Notes: a model not told the origin generated them from the letters alone. A DNA stretch of 64,000 bases from Alteromonas confluentis (GCF_001757105.1 NZ_MDHN01000003.1:62001-126000); one strand, 5' to 3'; positions 28,699 through 38,569 are shown, counted from the first letter of the stretch. Translations and numbers: made by a program.

Positions 28699-29544
28699 TC
28701 AATAAACGATAAATGAATTAGGGTTGAATAACGACATTACACTGATGCATTGTAAGTTGGTAATATCCAATGCATCTTCTAAATCTTGTTGCTCAAATGA
28801 CAACCGGTCATAAAGTTCTGGGGTTAAGTTGTGGTAGCTCGGGAAAACTTCGGGGTTCACATTGTCCAGTGCCAGCACGTAGCTAAGCTGAAGAATGAGG
28901 GTGTCTTTATCCATCACACCGCTGTCGGTATCGTGGATTAATGACACCGGACGATAAATAGTATCGGGAATACCCCACCGTTGTACCAACGCAGCAGATA
29001 ACTCTGCGTAGGTAAAACCTAGTATGGCGGTTTGCAATTCAGCCGGGCTCACTCTGGCATTGAATGCCAAACAGCGCGTCGCTTCCTGCGGCATTTCATC
29101 CACAACAACCAACTCCCCGAGATTATGCAGTAAGCCGCAAACAAACAGCCGCTCAGGCTCTCTAACCCTTTTCGCTTCAGCAAAATATTTAGCCAGAAGC
29201 GCGCAACTTACACTTTGTTCCCAGAATTTATCTAAATCGATGACTTTTGAATTCACTTCTTTGAACGCATAAGTGATGCCATATGCCAGCGCCAAATCAT
29301 AGGCCGAGCGTGTACCAATAACCTGTAACGCTTTGCTAATGGTTTCAATTTTATTGGGGAATCGATAGAGGGCACTGTTAGCCACTTTGAGCATTTGTGA
29401 CGTGAGTCCGGGGTCGAAGGCAATGATCTCAGCAATATCGTCAATGCTTGCCGCCTGGTCATCCATACATTCTTTAAGCCGGGTCACGGCATCTGGTAAC
29501 ACGAAAATGTTGCAGGCTTTATCAGCGATCTCTTGTGCATTCAT
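28699..29544 (-). CDS. HDOD-domain signalling protein
   Basis: Protein of 281 residues consisting of an HDOD domain, a non-catalytic relative of HD phosphohydrolases found in bacterial signalling proteins. Marks are IIAFDPGLTSQMLKVANSALY (about 42-62), the region where HD enzymes carry the metal ligands, here CGLLHNLGELVV with HN in place of HD, and the helical tail. The loss of the HD pair agrees with a non-enzymatic role. ATG 29544 (MNAQEI) has GGAG 10 bases upstream. It is convergent with the thioesterase gene. No partner kinase or c-di-GMP protein is adjacent. Confidence 0.86.
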   Translation of the reverse strand: MNAQEIADKACNIFVLPDAVTRLKECMDDQAASIDDIAEIIAFDPGLTSQMLKVANSALYRFPNKIETISKALQVIGTRSAYDLALAYGITYAFKEVNSKVIDLDKFWEQSVSCALLAKYFAEAKRVREPERLFVCGLLHNLGELVVVDEMPQEATRCLAFNARVSPAELQTAILGFTYAELSAALVQRWGIPDTIYRPVSLIHDTDSGVMDKDTLILQLSYVLALDNVNPEVFPSYHNLTPELYDRLSFEQQDLEDALDITNLQCISVMSLFNPNSFIVY

Positions 29545-29818
29545 ATGAGCACTACTCCGTAAACCATGTTCATACCATCTAAGATGACGCATCCATTACG
29601 TCACACTACCTTTTTATATAGGCTAAATAATGACAACCTGCCAATAAACTCTGTTGTTTCAGTAAATCAGAATTTGCCAGAACAGAGGAAAAAACGGCGG
29701 AAATTTCGTCTACCGATAGCAGAAAACGACATGTCAGTCGTTCATTAGTGCGCTACCAGCAGCATCCTCATTTAGCATCTGATAATATTCTTCAAAAAGT
29801 TTTATAAAGAGACGCTAA

Positions 29819-31093
29819 ATGTCACAGCACCACGCTCCCCTCCATAAGCATGATCAACGCAAAATCGTAATCATCGGTTTTGTCTGGCCAGAGCCAAATT
29901 CTTCTGCAGCAGGCCAAAATATGGTGGGGCTGATCAACAGTTTTCTAAAAGCAAACTGGCAAGTGACTTTTATGTCTGCTGCAACGCCTTCTGAACAGGG
30001 GGTCGACCTTGCTCAGTTGGGGGTGCATTCTGAAGCAATATCATTGAATTGTAGCAGCTTCGATGAACGTATTGCTGTCATTCACCCAGATGTGGTGATA
30101 TTTGATCGCTTTATGACTGAAGAACAATTTGCTTCACGGGTGCGCTCTGCATGTCCGTCTGCAATGCGTATTTTGAACACTGAAGACTTGCATAGTCTTC
30201 GGCATTTACGACATCAACAAGTTCGCGATGGTGAAGCCACGGAAATGCCCACAGCGAGTGTAAGCAATGATCATACACTACGGGAAATTGCTGCTATTTT
30301 ACGCAGTGACCTAACACTGATCATTTCCTCTGAAGAGTTGCAGCATTTGCTGGCGCACTACCCTGTTACCGCATCTCAACTTCACCATGTTCCGCTTTTT
30401 ACTAGCAAGATTTCTACCCCTTTGCCTGACTTCCAACAGCGACAACACTTTGTCTTTATTGGTAACTTTCGTCACGCCCCGAATTGGGATGCGGTGTTAC
30501 AACTTCAACAAATATGGCCTGGCATCAAAAAGCAGCTTCCGCACGCTGAACTAAACATTTTTGGCGCCTATCCGCCCAAAAAAGCCATGGCGATGGACAA
30601 TCCTTCAAAGGGATTCAGAGTACGTGGTTGGGCAGCGAGTGCAGAAGATGAAATTGCCAAGCACCGCGTTATGTTGGCTCCGCTGCGCTTCGGTGCCGGG
30701 GTAAAAGGCAAGTTAGTAACAGCGATGCAATGTGGTACCCCGTCGGTCACTTCAAGTATTGGCGCAGAAGGTCTTGGTGATGATAAGCACTGGCCTGGTA
30801 TGGTTACACATAACCTCGATGACTTTATCAATGCCGCTGTCGCTTTGTATACTGATCCCAACCTATGGCAACAGTGCAGTGATACAGGCCAAGCGAGTTA
30901 CAAGCAACAGTTTGACGATGCGTTACACGGTCAGAAGTTGACTGCATTGGTTGAAACACGCCTTAGCGACCTTGAACAATGGCGACAACAACAGTTCCTC
31001 CAATCATTACTTTGGCATCAGACACTGCGTGCAACCCAGTATATGACCCAGTGGATTGAAGCGAAAAATTCTACCTCACCGCCTTCATCCTAA
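29819..31093 (+). CDS. Glycosyltransferase, GT-B fold (group 1-like)
   Basis: Cytoplasmic glycosyltransferase of 424 residues. The N-terminal Rossmann domain starts IVIIGFVWPEPNSSAAGQN. The C-terminal nucleotide-sugar domain has VFIGNFRHAPNWDAVL, then LAPLRFGAGVKGKL, the retaining-enzyme motif followed by CGTPSVTSSIGAEGL. The last 60 residues are Gln-rich and helical. It sits alone, without other polysaccharide genes, so donor and acceptor are unknown. AAAGAG precedes the ATG. The gap before it (29545-29818) holds no gene I can support. Confidence 0.85.
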   Translation: MSQHHAPLHKHDQRKIVIIGFVWPEPNSSAAGQNMVGLINSFLKANWQVTFMSAATPSEQGVDLAQLGVHSEAISLNCSSFDERIAVIHPDVVIFDRFMTEEQFASRVRSACPSAMRILNTEDLHSLRHLRHQQVRDGEATEMPTASVSNDHTLREIAAILRSDLTLIISSEELQHLLAHYPVTASQLHHVPLFTSKISTPLPDFQQRQHFVFIGNFRHAPNWDAVLQLQQIWPGIKKQLPHAELNIFGAYPPKKAMAMDNPSKGFRVRGWAASAEDEIAKHRVMLAPLRFGAGVKGKLVTAMQCGTPSVTSSIGAEGLGDDKHWPGMVTHNLDDFINAAVALYTDPNLWQQCSDTGQASYKQQFDDALHGQKLTALVETRLSDLEQWRQQQFLQSLLWHQTLRATQYMTQWIEAKNSTSPPSS

Positions 31094-31167
31094 GCCTGAG
31101 CTTAAAATTACGCACGATTTTTAATCAGGTTGCTATGCTTATACAATTAGCCCGCTTAGGAGGCAAA

Positions 31168-31596
31168 ATGATTAAACTTATTCTTGTATCTTTTTCTCTG
31201 CTCATTTCCATGAGCACATTTGCCAACCAGCAATATACGTCTGGGCCGCAATTTTGTCATGGCGTCGGTCAGGCGGTTGGCATGATTCAATATGGTCGTG
31301 CCACGGGCGTAGAAGACAGCGAAAATGAAGCAGTGCAATTTATAGACGCATTGTCGGTGCAAACCAAAACCAATTTACTCGCGTCTGTCGATCAGTTTAT
31401 CCGTTCGTCATCGCCTCTGCCCTCGGCATGGACAAGAATACTTTTTACTCACGCTTGCATGTCCAATTATGCTGAGGATCTTGAGCAAATAAAACGCATA
31501 TCGCGACGAGTACCGTATCAATGTGACGTTAAAAAACCGGATGTCGCCTGCTTGAAAGGGGTTGTGAACAGAATGGCTGAGAATCAGATCATCTAA
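31168..31596 (+). CDS. Small secreted cysteine-containing protein, unknown function
   Basis: Exported protein of 142 residues not matched to any family I know. Residues 1-20 are a signal peptide (cleavage after TFA). The mature part holds four cysteines (in FCHGVG, THACMS, PYQCDV and VACLKG), enough for two disulfides in the periplasm. The start is fixed by AGGAGG seven bases before ATG 31168; a longer frame from 31135 has no such site. It follows the glycosyltransferase by 74 bases on the same strand and could be cotranscribed. Its end overlaps the end of the convergent sufE gene by eight bases. Confidence 0.72.
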   Translation: MIKLILVSFSLLISMSTFANQQYTSGPQFCHGVGQAVGMIQYGRATGVEDSENEAVQFIDALSVQTKTNLLASVDQFIRSSSPLPSAWTRILFTHACMSNYAEDLEQIKRISRRVPYQCDVKKPDVACLKGVVNRMAENQII

Positions 31597-31966
31597 TTTC
31601 AGCCAGCCTGTTAGTGACGTGTCGTATACCGCTGGTTCGCGATTCACTCAGATAACGCGCCATGCCTAATGATGTAAGATAAGCCTCGTAGTCCGTTTCA
31701 TCCTGATCGTTCTGACTATTGGCTTTTTCTAACAATACTGCCAACACACCTCGAATAATTTTCGAATCAGACCAAGCCATCACACCCGAATCGCTTTTCG
31801 CTATCCACACATCGCTTAGGCACCCGCCAACTTTATTTTCAGCAGTCCGAAATGATTCGATCAATACTGGCAAGGACTTACTTGCCAGCATGATTTCACG
31901 CATAGTGGTATCCCAGCCTCGCGCTGTCGCCACTTTGCTGGCCAGTGGTAGTGATATCTTATCCAC
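31589..31966 (-). CDS. sufE: SufE/CsdE-family sulfur acceptor
   Basis: Sulfur-acceptor protein of 125 residues that takes persulfide sulfur from a cysteine desulfurase for Fe-S cluster assembly. The acceptor cysteine is Cys49 in ENKVGGCLSDVW, in the usual family position, and DSKIIRGVLAVLL is the second conserved segment. The start is a GTG whose first base is the last base of the upstream TAG stop, so translation is coupled to the DUF2750 gene. No desulfurase is adjacent, so whether it serves the Suf or the Csd partner is open. Confidence 0.88.
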   Translation of the reverse strand: MDKISLPLASKVATARGWDTTMREIMLASKSLPVLIESFRTAENKVGGCLSDVWIAKSDSGVMAWSDSKIIRGVLAVLLEKANSQNDQDETDYEAYLTSLGMARYLSESRTSGIRHVTNRLAEIR

Positions 31967-32367
31967 TACTTCGCTTCTTCCTCTAAGCTCTGTTTCAATT
32001 CTTCAGCAGTCATGAAGATACCGGCATCCTCTTGGCTTAGTGGAAAGACACAAATACCCGTTTGGTTGGCTTGCAACCCCGGTAACCAGGTATTTAAAAA
32101 CTCCGACAGTGCCACTTGTTCCGGGGTAACATCACTTTGTGCCGCCACATCCCAGGTCATCACTAAATCTGCGTGAGGCCACACAGGGAGAATGATGTCA
32201 TCGCCGTTTTCTATCATCACGAAACCGTTGGCGCCTTTTGCAAGCCATACCGCCTGGGCTTTTGTTACATATTGAAGCAGTAATGCAAGTCTTTCTTCAG
32301 CAGAAAGTGACGTAGATTGTTTGACAACGATGTCTGCAAGTTTGTCTGAAATTGTCTCTGGAAACAT
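31966..32367 (-). CDS. DUF2750 domain protein
   Basis: Acidic cytoplasmic protein of 133 residues. The order SAEERLALLLQYVTKAQAVWLAK, then a short beta region (FVMIENGDDIILPVWPHADL), then a C-terminal region ending in a Glu-rich tail fits the DUF2750 family of uncharacterised proteins. It is directly coupled to sufE by a one-base stop/start overlap, which suggests a shared transcript. No catalytic residues can be named. Confidence 0.75.
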   Translation of the reverse strand: MFPETISDKLADIVVKQSTSLSAEERLALLLQYVTKAQAVWLAKGANGFVMIENGDDIILPVWPHADLVMTWDVAAQSDVTPEQVALSEFLNTWLPGLQANQTGICVFPLSQEDAGIFMTAEELKQSLEEEAK

Positions 32368-32491
32368 AGGTGTTTTACACTGATTTAAATAGAATTTACG
32401 GTAATTATACTGCGAGTCGGTACGCGAAACTAATACTAACTTTAGCGTCTCCGTGCTATTCTATTTTCCTAATTGGAAAGGAAAACTATTC

Positions 32492-33337
32492 ATGGATTCT
32501 GCATATTGCATCCAATCCCCCGGCAACAACGTTTTAATGCCTCTTGAAGAAGAGCAATTTCGCGAACTCAAGCGTGCTAAAAAACGACTGTCCTCGGCAT
32601 ATGCAATTCGCCATAAGTTTCGCCTGATAAAAACAAACTACGCCCTCATCGCTAACTCTCTAAAGTCGTTGGGTTATTCTTATCTTACAGAACTCACCTC
32701 TGAACAAAGACAAGACATTAAAAATCAAGTTAATGCCAATGTCAGCAATTATATTCTGAGTGCCAGAACATTCACGGCACAATTAAAGCGTCATGTTCAA
32801 GCCTGTTTGCCTCAGGATCGTGTGGAAGTGAATCGTTTAACCCGACGTATGGAAATTGAATATCAACGTTCTTTTGCTTACCGGTTTATCGATAGTTTGT
32901 ACGACTATATTTCCTATTATGGCATCAGTGTTCACAGTGTTGATGTGTCGGGCAAACTGTCGCTTAATAATACAGACGAGCGCGTATACGAAATCAAGGC
33001 GTACATTGAGCGCGCTTACCTTGGTGGCCCGACGGATTTCAGGGCATCGGTACTCAAAGAAATGCCAGCTCGGGTTGAACTTATAGAGTTACTTGATGCT
33101 TACATGGAAAGTTTGGGGCGAATCTATGATTTAGCCTGTAAAATAACCGATGAAGCAACCGAGCAAAGTCAGCTATTGTTGAGAGAATTTCTTAACGTAT
33201 TTGAAGGGGTAAACGGTACCCGTGCTGACAATCTTTTCGTAGTGCATTCTATCGGCGATTCCCCGGATAAAATTTATGACTCCTTCCCTATCTCCATGTA
33301 TTCCGCGCAAGCTGAAGTCTACGACAATAACCCCTAG
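32492..33337 (+). CDS. Uncharacterised helical protein, first gene of a two-gene unit
   Basis: Cytoplasmic protein of 281 residues that I do not recognise. It has no signal peptide or membrane segment and is predicted mostly helical. There is a basic stretch at about 28-50 (ELKRAKKRLSSAYAIRHKF) and an aromatic cluster near 130-145 (SFAYRFIDSLYDYISYYG). The start at 32492 (MDSAYC) follows AAAGGA; an in-frame start 39 bases earlier is less likely. The next gene begins 11 bases after its stop on the same strand. It lies just before the convergent c-di-GMP/phytochrome genes, so regulation with them is not implied. Confidence 0.72.
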   Translation: MDSAYCIQSPGNNVLMPLEEEQFRELKRAKKRLSSAYAIRHKFRLIKTNYALIANSLKSLGYSYLTELTSEQRQDIKNQVNANVSNYILSARTFTAQLKRHVQACLPQDRVEVNRLTRRMEIEYQRSFAYRFIDSLYDYISYYGISVHSVDVSGKLSLNNTDERVYEIKAYIERAYLGGPTDFRASVLKEMPARVELIELLDAYMESLGRIYDLACKITDEATEQSQLLLREFLNVFEGVNGTRADNLFVVHSIGDSPDKIYDSFPISMYSAQAEVYDNNP

Positions 33338-33348
33338 GAATTATCCGG

Positions 33349-33795
33349 ATGGAATTTACCGCTAATACGCCGATAAGTCGCTCATTTCCGGATGGTTACG
33401 AAACACTGTATCGCGTTTCCTATAATTACCGGTCGTTTGCCTTATTATTGGATGCATTGGCAGTAAAATCCATAGGGAACAAATCGGTGGAACTCGTTTT
33501 GCCCTGGTGTATTTACAGAAGCGAGGGAGAGGAAATCGATATTCATGTTCTTAGGCTTATCGACTATGCAATAGCGCTGCTTCACGAACTAAACGAAAAA
33601 ATAAATCACTTACAGAGCAAAGTCTATTTGCTTGATTTAGACATTAATCGATGTGTTTTCAGAATTGCCACAGAACAACCGCAAGCAGTGATAACCACAC
33701 TGCAAAGTATGCCTTGCCCTGAAGTGTTTAATTTACCGCAAATAAAAACAGACACGAGCAATCCAACGGATATTAGGCAGCAGTTTATTGGCTAA
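33349..33795 (+). CDS. Uncharacterised small protein, second gene of a two-gene unit
   Basis: Cytoplasmic protein of 148 residues with no family I recognise. The central part (about 55-95) is helical and rich in Leu, Glu and Asn (LLHELNEKINHLQSKVYLL), suggesting a short coiled coil. The flanks look beta-rich (SVELVLPWCIYRSEGEEIDIHV and RCVFRIATEQP). TAGGA precedes the ATG by nine bases. It follows the previous unknown gene by 11 bases and is almost certainly in the same operon, so the two may act together. It ends 15 bases before the end of the convergent REC-GGDEF-EAL gene. Confidence 0.7.
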   Translation: MEFTANTPISRSFPDGYETLYRVSYNYRSFALLLDALAVKSIGNKSVELVLPWCIYRSEGEEIDIHVLRLIDYAIALLHELNEKINHLQSKVYLLDLDINRCVFRIATEQPQAVITTLQSMPCPEVFNLPQIKTDTSNPTDIRQQFIG

Positions 33796-33810
33796 GCAGC
33801 TGCACACTTA

Positions 33811-35919
33811 CTAGGCGTGCTGCTTATGGTCTGGTGATATCCGTTTGATGATCTCAGTCAGCGCTCTTGGGCGGTCGTGAAAGTACCCTTGCAGTAAATC
33901 GGCTCCCATTTTTCTTGCAAACACATCATGCTCAAATGTCTCGATACCCTCAAACACAACTTGTTTGCCGAGCTTTTTGTTCATCGTCACCAAAGATTCA
34001 ACCAATACCTGCATTTGCGGATTCTCGGATTTCACCAACCAGGAATTGTCGAACTTGATCATGGTGGCCTCGTTATCCGTCAATTCTGACAGCGCCACCA
34101 AACCGTGACCAAAATCGTCGAGCGCCACAGCAAATCCATATTGTCGCAATGTGTTTATTAGCCTAATGGTTGTAGATGAAACAATGGAACGTTCAGAAAT
34201 CTCAATAACGATACATGAAGGCTCAATATTATAGTCTTCAAAAAATGTGACAAACTGTTCAATCAATGAGGGCGAGCTTAATTGCGACGGTGACACATTG
34301 ATGTGAATTTTAATGTGAGCAAGATTATTGGCTTCTAGCAGACTACACGCGATGCACACCTCGCGAAGCATTTTTAAACCAAGCGGGGTAATTAACCCGG
34401 TTTCTTCTGCCACGGAGATAAAGGTTTTTGGTGCTACGTCTTTCACGTCCTTTCCATGCCAGCGACAGAGCGCTTCCAGCGCGACAATTTCCCCTTTTGC
34501 ATCCACCAAGGGCTGGAACAGCGCAAAAAACTCATGGTTCTTAATGGCTCGGAACAAGCGCTGTTCTATGAGTAAGCGATATTCAATGGCCGTTTCCTGA
34601 CTTTCAGAATATTTTACGGTTTGATTTTTACCCTGTTTTTTGGCTTCGTACATGGCAATATCGGCACGCTTAAGTAATTCTTCCGGCGTATCGTTATCGT
34701 TAAGATCAGCGATGCCGATACTGGCTGTGACAGTTAGCGTAATACCCTGACAAATATACGGCTTACTCAGACTCTCCAGAATTCTTTCCGTGAGCTGATG
34801 CACATCGCTGCTTTCCTGTATCAAAATGACAAACTCATCACCGCCGTGTCGGATAAGTGAATCTGTTTCACGTAATTCTGATTTTAGGCGTTTGGCACAC
34901 GCGATAAGTAAAGCGTCACCAATTTCGTGACCGTAACGGTCGTTTATCTGCTTAAAACCGTCGAGATCGATGAAGACAAGGGATTGAATGAAATCTGCGA
35001 AATGCGCTTCTTCGAGCAGCAATTTCATATAATTTCGATTACCCACATTGGTAAGCGGGTCACGAAATGCGAGCGCTTCTAATTTTTTTTCTGCCCTGGC
35101 CAAGTCAGTGATATCAGAAACGGTGAGCACAAATTGCTGTTCTTCACTGTCGCGCTGCAAACAAGACATGGTGATAAATGCAGGAAACAAATCATTGTCC
35201 TGGTTTCGAAGCGCAATTTTGTGTCGATAAACTTTATTCTGCTCCGACATTTTAAGACAAGCTTCGAAGTGACTTGGCAGCACGCCGAAATCCGTGATCA
35301 GTTTACCCAACAACTGCGCAGGCTCCTGACAAAACAACTTGCCGAGAGAGCGGTTGGCATCATTTATCCGAAAATGCTTATCGACAATCGCGACACCTTC
35401 AGAAAGTTGATCGAGTATGATGCTCGAAAGATGATGGCGCTTCTCAACACGCCCCCTGTCACCTTTTCTATCAGAGCCATCAAACTGGTTATTAAGCATA
35501 ACCCCTACGTCGTTAACGTGACTTAGTTTCTGTTCGATTTCAAAACGTTTTAATGCCGTTTCGCAGCTTACCTTTATGGTTTTTGTATCAAAAGGTTTAA
35601 CAATGTAGCCATAAGGCGACGTTTCTAACGCCTGCTCTAAAGTGGTGTCGTCAGAAAAAGACGTTGTGTATACAATGGGCAAGGTGTGTTTTTGGTTTAT
35701 TTGCCTGACAGCTTCAATACCATTGCCACCATCAGCGAGATGGATATCCATGAGGATAAGTTCAGGGCTGAATTCATCTGTCATGGCTATCGCTTGTTCT
35801 TCAGAACGCGCCAGACCAACCACTTGTGCCCCAAGGGTGGTTAGCTCTCTAGCCAGGTAAGTCGCAGCAATGGTGGTATCTTCGACGACAAGAACGCGCT
35901 TATTCTCAATTAAACTCAT
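33811..35919 (-). CDS. Response regulator with PAS, GGDEF and EAL domains (c-di-GMP turnover)
   Basis: Cytoplasmic protein of 702 residues. A receiver domain (1-125, phospho-acceptor Asp58 in LILMDIHLADGG) is followed by a PAS domain (about 165-280), a GGDEF domain (about 285-445) and an EAL domain (about 460-695). The GGDEF site is intact (RHGGDEF) with an RxxD inhibitory site just before it (RETD). The EAL domain also keeps its key segments: EALCRW, HINVSPSQL, EISERS, DDFGHG, IKFDNS and EGIET. Both making and breaking c-di-GMP are therefore possible. It lies 76 bases downstream of the phytochrome kinase gene on the same strand, so the kinase probably phosphorylates this receiver. Confidence 0.93.
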   Translation of the reverse strand: MSLIENKRVLVVEDTTIAATYLARELTTLGAQVVGLARSEEQAIAMTDEFSPELILMDIHLADGGNGIEAVRQINQKHTLPIVYTTSFSDDTTLEQALETSPYGYIVKPFDTKTIKVSCETALKRFEIEQKLSHVNDVGVMLNNQFDGSDRKGDRGRVEKRHHLSSIILDQLSEGVAIVDKHFRINDANRSLGKLFCQEPAQLLGKLITDFGVLPSHFEACLKMSEQNKVYRHKIALRNQDNDLFPAFITMSCLQRDSEEQQFVLTVSDITDLARAEKKLEALAFRDPLTNVGNRNYMKLLLEEAHFADFIQSLVFIDLDGFKQINDRYGHEIGDALLIACAKRLKSELRETDSLIRHGGDEFVILIQESSDVHQLTERILESLSKPYICQGITLTVTASIGIADLNDNDTPEELLKRADIAMYEAKKQGKNQTVKYSESQETAIEYRLLIEQRLFRAIKNHEFFALFQPLVDAKGEIVALEALCRWHGKDVKDVAPKTFISVAEETGLITPLGLKMLREVCIACSLLEANNLAHIKIHINVSPSQLSSPSLIEQFVTFFEDYNIEPSCIVIEISERSIVSSTTIRLINTLRQYGFAVALDDFGHGLVALSELTDNEATMIKFDNSWLVKSENPQMQVLVESLVTMNKKLGKQVVFEGIETFEHDVFARKMGADLLQGYFHDRPRALTEIIKRISPDHKQHA

Positions 35920-35995
35920 AATGTTTCCTGTCGGTGCCTCATTTCAGTTACCACTTCGCCATTCCCTACTCTTTTTAATTCCATTAAAACTATGA

Positions 35996-38569
35996 TCAGT
36001 TATCTATTTGATCATTCAACAACTGGGCCAATGTAAACTTCAGGTCCTGATCGGCTATCGGTTTAGTGAGTACCGGCACAGAAACCAAATCATCAGGAAT
36101 AACGATATCTTCACCATAGCCGCTTACTATCATTAACGGCACATGCTGCTGTAATAACTCCCTGATGAGTTCAAAACTTGTCTCTTTACCAAGGTGAATA
36201 TCCATAACGGCTAAACCGATTTGCCGCCCCGCGACTATCCTTCTCGCCGCATCGGTGCTACCAGAAACACACACATTGGGTATGCCAATACTTTTCAGCT
36301 TTTTCTGCATATCCAGTGCAATCACCAGGCTGTCTTCTACCACCAATGCGGATTCTGGTAGTGAGCTCAAGGTTTGATTATCTTCGCTAGGCTGATTATT
36401 TAATTGCTCATCAACAGATTGAGTATTAACGACCAAATATCGGTTGGGGATCATCAGCGTTGCTGACACACCGGCAGGATGAAAATTGATGTCCACATCG
36501 CCCTCAAGCTCATGAGGGATAACACTTCGAATCATTGTCATGCCAAAGCTTTCATGGGCGGGAGGCGACACTGGCGGTCCACCGCTTTCGCACCATGTGA
36601 TCACCAAATCAGGCCCCCGATTGAGTGACCAGCTAATTCGGACACAGCCTTTTTCGCCAGAAGCTGACAGCGCGCCATATTTAGCGGCATTGGTAAACAT
36701 CTCGTGAATCACCAACACCAAGGGTGTCGCAGCATAAGGAGATATCAGTACATCTTCACCATCAAGCTCAATGTTATTATCCAGATTAATATAAGCTTGA
36801 ATTTCTGTTTCCAATAACTTGCGAAAGGAAACTTCAGACCATTCAGATGCCGTGAGTTGGTCGTGCGCTGACGCCAGTGCCACAAGACGACCGGTAAGTA
36901 CTTCAACAAAATCACCTAGCGAACGGCCGCTTTGCTCCGTTTGAACCACTATCGCGTTAACCAGATTTAAAATATTACGAACCCGGTGATTCAATTCTGA
37001 AATAAGGATTTCGTGCTTTTGTGATGCCTGCTGACGGATGGCTTCTCGCTCCTGTACATGACGAATCATGACTTCCAGCAATGTCACCCTAAGCGATTCA
37101 GCATCGGTAATCACTTGTTCCTGCCATTGTGCGCAACTGTCAGTGTGGGTTTGCTGCCAGATTTCAAAGCTGGTACGAGGTAATAATCGACTTCCGTTTG
37201 GCCCCAAAGAAACCGGCTTTTCTGGATTTCCGGCCCAATTTACCGTGCGCGTTTGCGGTTCGCGGAAGAATAATAAATAGTCCCTGGGGCTTTTCGAAAC
37301 CGGCACGGCCAGCACGCCAGCCACGTTATGATCTTCGGTGACATAACCGGGTAAAAAAACCGCAAGGGTATCGATTGCTGCAACTTCGCTCGGCGCCAGT
37401 GCATTGAGACTGCGAGATAATTTTTTCAGCATATCAGCGTTAAGGCAAAGTCCTTCACTGCGTACTTCGCCATCTACAATTACTGCTATACCGTGGCAGC
37501 TAACCAAGTCTCTAATAACCCTGAATTGCGCGGCAACGCTGTCTACCAGCGACTCCGATGTGGACATGGTAGACATAATGCGATTATGGACATGACGAAC
37601 ACGATCGCGCTCAAGCTCGTTTTCAGCCATTAACTTTGATGAAAGCTCCAACGCAAACACCTCGGCGAATAATTCCAGTTCAGTTCGCTGAAAATAGCTG
37701 GGCACTTTGGGTTTGTAATGGTGACACGCAAATAAGCCCCACAGCTTTCCTTTCACAATAATTGAAACTGACATGGATGCCTGAACGCCCATATTTTTTA
37801 AATACTCAATGTGAATCGGCGAGACGGCCCGTAAAGTAGAAAATGACAAATCAATTTGCCTATCTAATGACGGCACCTTTGGCAATATGGGTACGACTTC
37901 GTCATCCACATCGGCAATAACCCGCAAAAGGTTTTTCACGTAAAGTGCCCTGGCCTGTTTAGGTATATCCGAGGCTGGATAACGCAAGCCAACAAAGGGT
38001 TCCAACTGAAAGTTTTTACTCTCAGCCACCACTTCACCAGAACCATCAGGAAGGAAACGATACATCATTACCCGGTCGTACCCGGTAATTAACTGCAGCT
38101 GCTGGGTAACCTGTTCAATTAAATCGTTACTGTCTTTTGCTCTGTAGAATTGGGTAAGCAGTGAACGTACGAACTGTTCATCTTTCGCCCGTTCTGCTTT
38201 TATTTCTTCAAATTCAACAATTATGTACTGACCGTTGTGGTGAACGGAAATATCCACAGGCATGCCAGTCGAAATCACTTTTTCATCGAACAGACGCTCG
38301 TTTCTTCCGGTGATCATGGCAGATTGTAATGCTGAGCGAATATGATGTACGGTGGTACGGTCGAACCAGGTTTTCAGTGGCTCACCAATAACCTCGTCTA
38401 CACTTTTTCCCAGGTACGCTTCGACGTTTTCTGAACAAAATGCCACCAGCCAGTCGGCTCGCATAGCAATAAAACAACCGAAAGATTGAATATTACCGAG
38501 GAGATGGATAGGCTCTCTGTCACAGTTTGTCAGATCGACATCTTCATTTAGGTAGGTAGAGTTGTTCAT
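35996..38569 (-). CDS. bphP: Bacteriophytochrome histidine kinase (HWE type) with C-terminal receiver
   Basis: Red/far-red light receptor of 857 residues in the order PAS-GAF-PHY-HWE kinase-REC. The phytochrome residues are all visible: biliverdin-binding Cys16 (LTNCDREPIH), Asp201 of PASDIP, His253 (SPIHIEYL), His283 (FACHHYKPK) and the PHY tongue PRTSF (464-468). The kinase phospho-acceptor is His528 in SELNHRVRNIL and the ATP-binding region has HEMFTNAAKYGAL. The receiver Asp790 lies in LAVMDIHLG. A heme oxygenase gene is divergent 83 bases away, which would supply the chromophore. A REC-PAS-GGDEF-EAL gene follows on the same strand. The light response itself is not shown by the sequence. 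Confidence 0.95.
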   Translation of the reverse strand: MNNSTYLNEDVDLTNCDREPIHLLGNIQSFGCFIAMRADWLVAFCSENVEAYLGKSVDEVIGEPLKTWFDRTTVHHIRSALQSAMITGRNERLFDEKVISTGMPVDISVHHNGQYIIVEFEEIKAERAKDEQFVRSLLTQFYRAKDSNDLIEQVTQQLQLITGYDRVMMYRFLPDGSGEVVAESKNFQLEPFVGLRYPASDIPKQARALYVKNLLRVIADVDDEVVPILPKVPSLDRQIDLSFSTLRAVSPIHIEYLKNMGVQASMSVSIIVKGKLWGLFACHHYKPKVPSYFQRTELELFAEVFALELSSKLMAENELERDRVRHVHNRIMSTMSTSESLVDSVAAQFRVIRDLVSCHGIAVIVDGEVRSEGLCLNADMLKKLSRSLNALAPSEVAAIDTLAVFLPGYVTEDHNVAGVLAVPVSKSPRDYLLFFREPQTRTVNWAGNPEKPVSLGPNGSRLLPRTSFEIWQQTHTDSCAQWQEQVITDAESLRVTLLEVMIRHVQEREAIRQQASQKHEILISELNHRVRNILNLVNAIVVQTEQSGRSLGDFVEVLTGRLVALASAHDQLTASEWSEVSFRKLLETEIQAYINLDNNIELDGEDVLISPYAATPLVLVIHEMFTNAAKYGALSASGEKGCVRISWSLNRGPDLVITWCESGGPPVSPPAHESFGMTMIRSVIPHELEGDVDINFHPAGVSATLMIPNRYLVVNTQSVDEQLNNQPSEDNQTLSSLPESALVVEDSLVIALDMQKKLKSIGIPNVCVSGSTDAARRIVAGRQIGLAVMDIHLGKETSFELIRELLQQHVPLMIVSGYGEDIVIPDDLVSVPVLTKPIADQDLKFTLAQLLNDQIDN

